Assembly: GCF_046156265.1 (NCBI RefSeq) | Contig: NZ_JAWDIR010000020.1 | Location: forward strand, 1 to 12,628 | DNA from: CAMDHY01 sp046156265 | GTDB taxonomy: Bacteria; Pseudomonadota; Alphaproteobacteria; Rhizobiales; Segnochrobactraceae | Reading direction: 5' to 3' | DNA: 12,628 bases | Part shown: positions 6,601-12,628 of the stretch, in pieces | How the letters are laid out: each line of letters begins with the position of its first letter | Numbering within the stretch: the stretch's first letter is position 1 | Notes under the pieces: model-generated | What the model was told of the DNA's origin: nothing | Databases searched by the model: none | The model's input: the letters and a program-made list of their open reading frames with translations, nothing else | Translations under genes and position numbers: made by a program

Positions 6601-8231
6601 GGTGCGGCCGCGCCGTCGGGAACACGGGCATGCGGTGAGAAGACCCTGTCGACATAGGGACCCGCGCTCCGAATGTCGTCGGCAGTTGCCTGCGCATAGC
6701 GCATCCCGTCTCCGGCCATGAGGGTCAGCGTCACGCAGGCTAGTAGCAGCACCGCTACCGGAGCGATCTCGATCAGCTGAACCCGCGGCGGCGTGCGCTC
6801 CACCGCCCAGAAGATGCGGATGCCGGCACGCGTCATCGCGATCAGCGTGAAGAGCCCGGACAGGACGAGCAGAACCACCAGCGCCCAGGCGAGTGGCGTC
6901 GGCGCGGCGGAGACGCCGAGCCCGGCCGGATTGATCAGCGTCGTCATCAGCGCGAACTTGGCCACGAACCCGGACAGCGGCGGCAGTCCGGCGATGTGCA
7001 GCCCGCACAGGACGAAGCTCAGGCCGAGAATTGCCATCGTCGCCGGGATGGCGATGCCGACCTCCTCGACCGCCTCCGCCGTCTCCGGTTCATCGCCGTA
7101 GGCCTCCATCGTAACCGCCAGCACGTCGGCACCCGGGTCGCGCCCACGCTCGGCGAGATCGACCAGCATGAACAGCGCGGCGATCCCGAGCGTCGAGTTG
7201 AAGAGGTAGAACAGCGCCGCCCCGGTGACGGCCGGCTGCTCGAGCCCGGCCGCCGCCATAACCGTGCCGGTCGAGACCACCACTGCGTAGGCGGCGAGGC
7301 GGCGCACGTCTTGCGAGGCGAGCACGCCGACCGAGCCGTAGACGATCGTCGCCATCCCGCCGAACAGCAGCCAGTCGCTGCCGAAGCCGGCTGACTGTCC
7401 GCTGCCGGTGGCGAAGAACAGCAGCGACAGCCGCAGCAGCACGTAGACGCCGACCTTGCTGAGAATGGCGAAGAAAGCTGCCACCGGCGGCGCCGACACC
7501 GAGTAGGCGGCAGGCAGCCAGAAGCACAGCGGCCACATCCCCGCCTTGACCAGGAACGCCACGCCGAGCACCGCGGCGCCGGTCTCGAGCAAAGCCCGGT
7601 CGGCGTCCGCGAGCGCGGGGATGCGCTGCGCCAGGTCGGCCATGTTGAGGGTACCGGTGACGCCGTAGATCAGGCTGACGCCGACGAGGAAGAGCAGTGA
7701 CGCCGCGAGGTTGACAGCGATGTAGTGCAACCCCGCCTTGACGCGGGCGATGCCCGAGCCGTGCAGCACCAGCCCGTAGGAGGCGACGAGCAGAAGCTCG
7801 ATGAAGACGAACAGGTTGAACAGGTCGCCGGTCAGGACGGCGCCGTTCACGCCCATCAGCAGGATCTGGAATAGGGCGTGGAAATAGGCGCCCTCGCGGT
7901 GCCAGCGGGCGAGCGCGTAGACGAGGGCGGCGAGCGCCAGCATGCCGGTCAGCACCAGCATCATCGCCGACAGCCGGTCGACGACGAGGACGATTCCGAA
8001 CGGCACCGGCCAGTCGCCGAGGCGGTAGTTCATCACGGCCGCCGCCCCATCGGGGCTGGTGTCGGCCATGCGCATCAGCACGACCGCCACGACCAGCGCC
8101 AGCAGCGTCGAGCCGACGTTGATCGCCGCCTTGACGCTGCGGCTGCGATCGTCGACCAGCAGCACCACCGCGGCGGCAGCGAGCGGAATGAGGATCGGCA
8201 GGATCACCAGGTGATCGGCGATCGCGGTCAA
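6597..8231 (-). CDS. mrpD: Mrp/Pha cation-proton antiporter subunit D
   Basis: A 544-residue NuoL/M/N-like subunit with about 14 TM helices, one of the two ion-translocating subunits of the complex. Glu145 in NLFVFIELLL and Lys229 in FLVKAGMWPLCFWLP correspond to the TM5 Glu and TM7 Lys that are essential in Bacillus MrpD. Protein sequence between 374 and 391 forms an acidic loop (EAYGDEPETAEAVEE), which makes the protein longer than Bacillus MrpD and is common in alphaproteobacterial homologues. The start is TTG at 8231: it gives TTGA overlap with the mrpC stop, GGAG lies 8 nt before it, and no ATG is nearby. A later GTG at codon 9 is a weaker option. Its stop overlaps the mrpE start. Confidence 0.95.
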   Translation of the reverse strand: MTAIADHLVILPILIPLAAAAVVLLVDDRSRSVKAAINVGSTLLALVVAVVLMRMADTSPDGAAAVMNYRLGDWPVPFGIVLVVDRLSAMMLVLTGMLALAALVYALARWHREGAYFHALFQILLMGVNGAVLTGDLFNLFVFIELLLVASYGLVLHGSGIARVKAGLHYIAVNLAASLLFLVGVSLIYGVTGTLNMADLAQRIPALADADRALLETGAAVLGVAFLVKAGMWPLCFWLPAAYSVSAPPVAAFFAILSKVGVYVLLRLSLLFFATGSGQSAGFGSDWLLFGGMATIVYGSVGVLASQDVRRLAAYAVVVSTGTVMAAAGLEQPAVTGAALFYLFNSTLGIAALFMLVDLAERGRDPGADVLAVTMEAYGDEPETAEAVEEVGIAIPATMAILGLSFVLCGLHIAGLPPLSGFVAKFALMTTLINPAGLGVSAAPTPLAWALVVLLVLSGLFTLIAMTRAGIRIFWAVERTPPRVQLIEIAPVAVLLLACVTLTLMAGDGMRYAQATADDIRSAGPYVDRVFSPHARVPDGAAAP

Positions 8232-8569
8232 GGTCGACGCTCCGACCCGTCGACGTGGTCCGTTCCAGTCAGCCCGCGCGAGGCGAGCAGCACGACGAGG
8301 AACAACGCCGTCGTTGCAAAGCCGATGACGATGGCGGTGAGCACCAACGCCTGTGGCAATGGATCGGTGAGCGCGCTCGGATCGCCAACGCCGTCCGTCA
8401 GCACTGGCGGGGCGCCGGAGATGAGCCTGCCCATTGAGAAGATGAACAGGTTCACAGCGTAGGAGAGAAGGGAGAGCCCAATAATCACCTGAAACGTCCG
8501 CGGCCGCAGCAGTAGCCAGACGCCGGAGCTCGTGAGTGCACCGATTGCTATTGCGAGGACGAGTTCCAT
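8228..8569 (-). CDS. mrpC: Mrp/Pha cation-proton antiporter subunit C
   Basis: A 113-residue NuoK-like membrane protein with three TM helices (about 3-20, 27-49, 73-97). The segments RPRTFQVIIGLSLLSYAVNLFIF and DPLPQALVLTAIVIGFATTA are diagnostic for MrpC/PhaC/MnhC. The ATG at 8569 shares one base with the stop of the upstream mrpA/B fusion (TGATG), and a longer open frame upstream of it is only shadow of that gene. The stop overlaps the TTG start of mrpD. MrpC is an essential subunit resembling the NuoK channel of respiratory complex I. Confidence 0.94.
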   Translation of the reverse strand: MELVLAIAIGALTSSGVWLLLRPRTFQVIIGLSLLSYAVNLFIFSMGRLISGAPPVLTDGVGDPSALTDPLPQALVLTAIVIGFATTALFLVVLLASRGLTGTDHVDGSERRP

Positions 8570-11496
8570 CACGCCCCGCTGGCTGCGGTTGTAGGCGGAG
8601 CAGGGGGCGGGGTGTTGCGATGGCTGCGGATAGACTGGTGGGCGATCGCGATGAGGATCAGTGTGATCGCTCCGATTACCAGCAACATGACGCCCAGATC
8701 GAACAGGAGGGCGCTGACGAGTGGAATGCTCCCGATCAAGGGCAGGTCCGCGTACGCGGAGTGTGAGGTGAGGAATGGATAGGAGAACAGCCACGATCCG
8801 GCGCCGGTGGCGGTCGCCAAGATCAGGCCTGATGCGATCCAGCGCACCGGGTGGATGCGCAGTCGCGCCTCCACCCAGCGGATGCCGCCGGCGAGGTACT
8901 GCAGCAGCACCGCGATCGCCAGTGTAATCCCCCCGACGAAGCCACCCCCCGGCAGGTCATGGCCGCGCAGGAATAAATACAATCCCATCACACCGATCAC
9001 CGGGAATAGCATCTTCATGATGGTCGAGGTCACTACGAGATAATCGGCCGCGGTGTCGCCATGGCCGCGCCCTGGGGTTGCCTTGGCGTAGAGGTCCTGC
9101 GCCTGTTGCTGTTCAGGCACGCCAATGCTGTCGGAGGCCGGACGGAACCGCCGCAGAAGGGCGTAAACTGTGAGCGCGACCGCAGCGAGAACGGTGATCT
9201 CGCCGAGCGTATCGAAGCCGCGGAAGTCGACGAGGATGACGTTAACGACGTTGCGACCGCCGCCGAGCGCGTAGGCATTCTCAACGAAGTAGTCGGCGAT
9301 GCTTTCGGGCGCGGTCCGCGTCATAATCAGGTAGGAGATCGTCGCCAGGCCGCCGCCGGCGGCAAGCGCGATGACGAGATCGCGGACGCGGCGAACGTGC
9401 GCGGACCAGGCGATCCGTCCGGTTTCCTCGGCGAGGGCAACGCGCTTCGGCAGCCAGCGCAGCCCGAGCAGGATCAGCACGGTGGTGACGATCTCGACGA
9501 GCAACTGGGTCAGCGCCAGATCCGGCGCCGACAGCCAGACGAAGGTGATGCACGTAGCGAGGCCGGCGCCGCCGATCAGCACGAGCGCTGCGAGGCGGTG
9601 AAACTTCGCCAGTGCGGCACCGCTGATCGCGCAGGCGACCCCGATCAGCCAGATCATCGTGAACACCGGATCGAACCCGGACGTCGGCGCCGTCCCGAGC
9701 GACAGGCCGCGGTCGAGGATCGGCCAGAGGCCGGCGACCAGCGCGACGCACACCACGAACCGCAACTGCGGCTGCAGCCGCCGCGTGCCGATCAGCCCTT
9801 CCAGCGACCGTGCCCAGCGCCACGAGAGCGTGACCATGACGCTGTCGAAGATGCGCGGCGCCTTCAGGTGGCGCACCAGCGGCGCCCCCTCGACGCCGCG
9901 GGCGAGATAGCCCTGCAGCATGAAGTAGAGCGCGACTCCGCCGGCGAGCGCGAACACGCTCATCAGCAGCGGCAGGTTGAAACCGTGCCAGACGGCGAGG
10001 CTGTACACCGGCGTCGCACCGCCGAGCACGGCGGTGACGGCGGTCGCGAGATACGGCCCCACGGTGAGGCCGGGGATGATGCCGACGACGAGGCAGACGA
10101 GCACCAGGATTTCCACCGGCAAGCGCATCCAGTGCGGCGGCTCGTGCGGGGTCCGTGGGAGTCCGACGGGCGGTGGTCCGAAGAACACCCCGTGGATGAA
10201 GCGTAGCGAATAGGCGACGCTGAACATCGCAGCCAGGGTGGCCACATAGGGCAGCATGTCGTCGACCAGCGAGCCGTCGTGGGTCTCGATCGTCCGGGCG
10301 AAGAACATCTCCTTCGACAGGAAGCCGTTGAGTAGTGGCACGCCGGCCATCGACGCGGCGGCCACCATCGCCAGCGTTCCGGTGATCGGCATGTATCGGA
10401 AAAGCCCGCTCAGCCGCCGGATGTCGCGCGTCCCCGTCTCGTGGTCGATGATGCCGGCCGCCATGAACAGCGACGCCTTGAAGGTCGCGTGGTTCATGAT
10501 GTGGAAGATCGCCGCCACCGCCGCGAGCGGCGTGCCGAGGCCAAGCAGGAGGGTGATCAGGCCGATGTGGCTGATCGTCGAATAGGCGAGCAGCCCCTTC
10601 ACGTCCTGCTGGAAGATCGCAACGAAGGCACCGAGCACGAAGGTGACGAGGCCAGCACCGCTGACCAGCCAGAGCCACTCGTTGGTTCCCGACAGCACGG
10701 GCCACAGCCGCGCCAGCAGGAAGACGCCGGCCTTCACCAGGGTGACGGAATGCAGGTAGGCCGAGACCGGCGTCGGCGCGGCCATCGCCTGCGGCAGCCA
10801 GAAATGGAATGGGAACTGGGCGCTCTTGGTGAGGGCCCCGACGACGATCAGCACCAGGGCCGTGAAGTAGAGCGGATGGGCGCGCACCAGGTCCCCGGAC
10901 CGCAGAACGACGTCGAGGTCGTAGCTGCCGACGATGTGGCCGAGCACGAGCACGCCGGCGAACAGGCACAGCCCGCCGAGCGAGGTGATGGTGAGCGACA
11001 TTCGCGCACCGTCGCGCGCAGCGGCCCTCTGGTGCCAATAGCCGATCAGCAGGAACGAGAAGAGGCTCGTCAGCTCCCAGAAGAAGACGAGCTGGATCAG
11101 GTTACCCGACAGCACGATGCCGAGCATCGCTCCCATGAAGGCAAGCAGGAAGGCGAAGAATCTCGGGACGGGATCGGATGGAGACATGTAGTAGCGGGCG
11201 TACAGGACCACCAGCAGGCCGATGCCAGTGACGAGCACGCCGAACATCCAGGAGAAGCCATCCAGTCGCAATCCGAACTGGAGGCCGAGCTGGGGCACCC
11301 AGGCGATGTCGAGGCTGACGACCCCGCCATCGGTGACACGCGGGTACAAGGCCGCCAGCAGCAAGACCGCTATGAGCGTGACCGCCCCCGCAAGCCAGGC
11401 GGCGGCGTTGCGCGCATGTGTCTCGAGCAGGGCCGCGGCGAGACATCCGGCGAAGGGCAGGACCAGCACGAGGAGGAGGGCAATCTGATGAAGCAT
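8569..11496 (-). CDS. mrpA: Mrp/Pha cation-proton antiporter, fused subunits A and B
   Basis: A 975-residue protein starts the antiporter operon. The N-terminal NuoL-like domain (about 65-430) contains Glu141 in FFWELTSL, Lys224 and His231 in ALTKSAQFPFHFWLP, His249 and Lys300. These match the functionally important E140, K223, H230, H248 and K299 of Bacillus MrpA. A MbhD/DUF4040 domain follows (about 615-685, LSAPDLALTQLLVE), then an MbhE-like part (about 745-785, NVILVDFRGFDTLGE). The final 815-955 is a whole MrpB, with MKMLFPVIGVMGLYLF and GHDLPGGGFVGG. This A-B fusion defines group 2 Mrp operons. The complex exports Na+ or K+ in exchange for H+, supporting pH and salt homeostasis. Start: ATG at 11496 with a strong AAGGAGGG 6 nt upstream. 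Confidence 0.96.
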   Translation of the reverse strand: MLHQIALLLVLVLPFAGCLAAALLETHARNAAAWLAGAVTLIAVLLLAALYPRVTDGGVVSLDIAWVPQLGLQFGLRLDGFSWMFGVLVTGIGLLVVLYARYYMSPSDPVPRFFAFLLAFMGAMLGIVLSGNLIQLVFFWELTSLFSFLLIGYWHQRAAARDGARMSLTITSLGGLCLFAGVLVLGHIVGSYDLDVVLRSGDLVRAHPLYFTALVLIVVGALTKSAQFPFHFWLPQAMAAPTPVSAYLHSVTLVKAGVFLLARLWPVLSGTNEWLWLVSGAGLVTFVLGAFVAIFQQDVKGLLAYSTISHIGLITLLLGLGTPLAAVAAIFHIMNHATFKASLFMAAGIIDHETGTRDIRRLSGLFRYMPITGTLAMVAAASMAGVPLLNGFLSKEMFFARTIETHDGSLVDDMLPYVATLAAMFSVAYSLRFIHGVFFGPPPVGLPRTPHEPPHWMRLPVEILVLVCLVVGIIPGLTVGPYLATAVTAVLGGATPVYSLAVWHGFNLPLLMSVFALAGGVALYFMLQGYLARGVEGAPLVRHLKAPRIFDSVMVTLSWRWARSLEGLIGTRRLQPQLRFVVCVALVAGLWPILDRGLSLGTAPTSGFDPVFTMIWLIGVACAISGAALAKFHRLAALVLIGGAGLATCITFVWLSAPDLALTQLLVEIVTTVLILLGLRWLPKRVALAEETGRIAWSAHVRRVRDLVIALAAGGGLATISYLIMTRTAPESIADYFVENAYALGGGRNVVNVILVDFRGFDTLGEITVLAAVALTVYALLRRFRPASDSIGVPEQQQAQDLYAKATPGRGHGDTAADYLVVTSTIMKMLFPVIGVMGLYLFLRGHDLPGGGFVGGITLAIAVLLQYLAGGIRWVEARLRIHPVRWIASGLILATATGAGSWLFSYPFLTSHSAYADLPLIGSIPLVSALLFDLGVMLLVIGAITLILIAIAHQSIRSHRNTPPPAPPTTAASGA

Positions 11497-11502
11497 TGCC
11501 TA

Positions 11503-11510
11503 CCCTCCTT
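11503..11510 (-). promoter_or_regulatory. Strong ribosome binding site of the mrp operon
   Basis: On the minus strand AAGGAGGG lies 6 nt before the mrpA ATG. It is the best Shine-Dalgarno in the window and fixes the start of the first gene of the operon. The other five operon genes start inside or on the stop codon of the previous one. Confidence 0.8.
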
Positions 11511-11579
11511 CGCTCTCAATTCCTATTGCCTCAGTTTGCCCATCATGGTTGATTTTGGGGGGCTGGCACAAGCCGATTG

Positions 11580-11590
11580 TTCGGACCGAA
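11580..11590. promoter_or_regulatory. Palindrome TTCGGACCGAA before the XRE gene
   Basis: A perfect 5-1-5 palindrome ends 8 nt before the ATG of the small XRE-type regulator, overlapping its GAAGG ribosome binding site. It lies in the 102-bp divergent region shared with the mrp operon. Small XRE repressors often bind short palindromes near their own start, so it is a possible operator. A palindrome of this size can also occur by chance. Confidence 0.3.
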
Positions 11591-11598
11591 GGTCGCGG

Positions 11599-11844
11599 AT
11601 GCGAACGTTCTCACCGGAGCACTGCCGGGCAGCGCGAGGCCTTCTGGGCTGGACCCAGGAGGAACTGGCGACAGCTGCCAAGGTTTCGCGTAGCACAATC
11701 CGCAATTTTGAATGCGGGCGACACGAACTACGCCGCGAGAGCGAAAGGCTTCTTTTGAACGCTTTAGAGCGTAGCGGCGTCCGGGTATTGCGAGACGATC
11801 TAGGTGGGCCTGGCGTGCGATTGTCGCGGCGGCCCCCGGCCTAG
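11599..11844 (+). CDS. Small XRE-family helix-turn-helix regulator
   Basis: An 81-residue protein consisting almost entirely of a Cro/C1-type HTH. Residues about 6-62 read EHCRAARGLLGWTQEELA, then AAKVSRSTIRNFECGRHEL, with the typical WTQEELA helix 2 and SRSTIRNFE recognition helix, followed by a helix around LLLNALERSGV. A short basic tail follows. I chose ATG 11599 because GAAGG lies 6 nt before it and the family starts at this point; an in-frame ATG at 11545 would add 18 residues without HTH similarity. The gene diverges from the mrp operon, so it may regulate itself or the operon, but such small XRE genes also occur as orphans beside mobile elements. The target is not known. Confidence 0.85.
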   Translation: MRTFSPEHCRAARGLLGWTQEELATAAKVSRSTIRNFECGRHELRRESERLLLNALERSGVRVLRDDLGGPGVRLSRRPPA

Positions 11845-11911
11845 GATCCTTACTCATTTTGGTCAAGCGTGATGTAGCATTCGCCGATTCAAGGTTCGCG
11901 GGAGGATCTTG

Positions 11912-12224
11912 ATGATAGCGATGCAGGCACGTTGGCTTGACGATGAGGAATTGGCTCGGATCGAGCCGCTTGTGCCGCGCGGGCGGAGGGGCGCAGACAT
12001 GCGTGAGGAGCGGCGCGCGCTGGCGCGGCTGCCCGCCCGAGTTCGGGCCCTACACGACAGTCTATTACCGTTCATTCGCGTGTCGGCCGGGGCTGTGGCT
12101 GCAGATGTTCGAGGCCCTGACTGGGCATAGCGGCGTCTTCGACGGGGCGGCGATTGACGCCACCCACGTCGAAGCGCACCGCTTGGCAGCCGGCGCAAAA
12201 GGGGGCCTTCGCGCAGGCCATAGG
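11912..12224 (+). pseudogene. IS5-family transposase, broken N-terminal part
   Basis: From ATG 11912, preceded by GGGAGG, the frame reads MIAMQARWLDDEELARIEPL and on to PRGRRGA, the typical N-terminal domain of IS5-type transposases (DUF4096). About a dozen expected codons are then missing, and similarity resumes in another frame near 12003 with RSGARWRGCPPEFGPYTTVYY. It continues through GLWLQMFEALTGHSG to AIDATHVEAHR, which holds the first catalytic Asp. Small indels also disturb the stretch around 12065-12090. The gene is cut at 12224 by the IS66 end. It does not match the IS5 remnant at 2916-3211 in any part that can be compared. Confidence 0.8.
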
Positions 12225-12237
12225 GTAAGCGCTGTTC

Positions 12238-12404
12238 TCAGGCCACGGCCTTGAGTGCAGCGGGGGCATAGGCCCACGGAAGCAGGTCGTCGATCTGGCT
12301 TTGAGCGTGGCCTTCGACGATGCGGGCGATGACGTCGGCGAGGTAGCTCTGCGGCTCGACGGCGTTGAGCTTCGCGGTCTCGACAAGTGAGGCGATTGGC
12401 GCCG
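12238..12404 (-). pseudogene. tnpC: IS66 TnpC, C-terminal fragment
   Basis: The minus strand reads IASLVETAKLNAVEP, then SYLADVIARIVEGH and IDDLLPWAYAP to a TGA stop at 12238. This is the conserved C-terminal tail of IS66-family TnpC, a DDE transposase normally over 500 residues long. Only about 52 residues remain, without any catalytic residue. The upstream junction near 12400 joins it out of frame to tnpA. Confidence 0.8.
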
Positions 12405-12551
12405 CGCCACCACCGACACGACGGTACCAGGAACCAGCGTCTCCTCCACGATCCGAGCCCGGTCGTCGACGCTCCGACGCCTGCGCCCCATCGCGCCGCT
12501 GATCACCTTCGAGGCGCCGGACCGGCCCTGACGGCTCAAGTCTATGGTCAA
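12402..12551 (-). pseudogene. tnpA: IS66 TnpA, N-terminal fragment
   Basis: From a TTG at 12551 the minus strand reads MTIDLSRQGRSGASKVISG, then GRRRRSVDDRARIVEE and VPGTVVSVVARR. This is the N-terminal HTH region of the IS66 accessory protein TnpA. Similarity stops at VARR near 12402, where the tnpC tail takes over in another frame. It looks like an internal deletion within one IS66 copy. A GGCGCGGCGCC stretch at the junction may have offered microhomology. Confidence 0.72.
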
Positions 12552-12628
12552 GTCTGGACTGAACCGCGCCGGGTTTGCCGGAGGCTGTTTTGTTTGAGTC
12601 AGGCGGCGACTGCAACCTGCTCCTGGTG

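Larger units (their letters stand above)
12225..12628 (-). mobile_element. IS66-family remnant, inserted in the IS5 transposase
   Basis: GTAAGCGCTGTTCTCAGGCC at 12225-12244 has the GTAAGCG start typical of IS66-family terminal repeats. It is followed immediately by the 3' end of tnpC on the minus strand. tnpA N-terminal coding sequence follows only about 170 bp further on, so the middle of the element (rest of tnpA, tnpB, most of tnpC) is deleted. No opposite GTAAGCG end is seen up to the right edge, so the far end is either outside the window or lost. Sequence from 12552 to 12628 holds nothing I can name. Confidence 0.75.

Noticed and set aside
9061..10206. A 381-codon open frame on the plus strand opposite the mrpA/B fusion
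   Set aside because: It is antisense to a clearly conserved membrane protein gene, and its product is a low-complexity string of charged residues, as expected for the complement of GC-rich coding DNA.
11561..11580. TGGCAC in the mrp-XRE intergenic region as a sigma-54 promoter
   Set aside because: The required TTGC at the -12 position is absent at the right spacing on this strand.
10441..11598. A long plus-strand frame leading into the XRE gene, suggesting a much larger protein
   Set aside because: The upstream part is antisense shadow of mrpA with biased composition. Only the last 81 codons, with their own ribosome binding site, match a known family.
12599..12628. A minus-strand reading ending QVAVAA and a TGA stop at the right edge, possibly the tail of another gene
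   Set aside because: Only about nine codons are visible, too few to support a gene call.
1..12628. CRISPR array, tRNA or rRNA genes, toxin-antitoxin pair or prophage genes
   Set aside because: No spaced direct repeats, RNA gene signatures or such protein families were seen. The small XRE gene has no partner toxin next to it, since its neighbours are mrpA and IS fragments.

Overview
The window is GC-rich, densely coding DNA. Together with a six-gene Mrp antiporter operon in which mrpA and mrpB are fused (the 'group 2' layout common in rhizobia and relatives) and an FNR-type operator, it suggests an alphaproteobacterium. No rRNA or marker gene is present, so genus is not called. The region looks accessory: three functional modules are separated by decayed insertion sequences of four families (IS5, IS21, IS3, IS66), with no intact transposase.

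Layout. 1-188: no recognisable gene. 189-2918 (+): P2-like cation-transporting P-type ATPase. 2916-3211: a 296-bp palindromic IS5-family remnant that supplies the stop codons of both convergent neighbours. 3150-4058 (-): tandem-domain universal stress protein, with a perfect TTGAT-N4-ATCAA FNR/FixK-type box 58 bp upstream of its start. 4250-4390 (+): the first codons of an IS21 istA, cut off by a frameshifted IS3-family orfB remnant (4490 to about 5373, -). 5418-11496 (-): a complete, tightly overlapping Mrp Na+(K+)/H+ antiporter operon, in transcription order mrpA/B fusion, C, D, E, F, G. 11599-11844 (+): a small XRE-type repressor gene divergent from the operon. 11912-12224 (+): broken IS5-family transposase. 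12225 to the right edge: an IS66 remnant inserted in it, with tnpA joined to the tail of tnpC by an internal deletion.

How the parts may work together (inference). The ATPase, the FNR-controlled Usp and the Mrp antiporter all fit a role in ion homeostasis and survival under low oxygen or energy stress. Apart from the Mrp operon, which is certainly one transcription unit, nothing in the sequence proves that they act together. I do not see a clearly new biological system. The most unusual structure is the tail-to-tail IS5 remnant that terminates two convergent genes. The ATPase ion site, which lacks the usual TM6 aspartate, is next.
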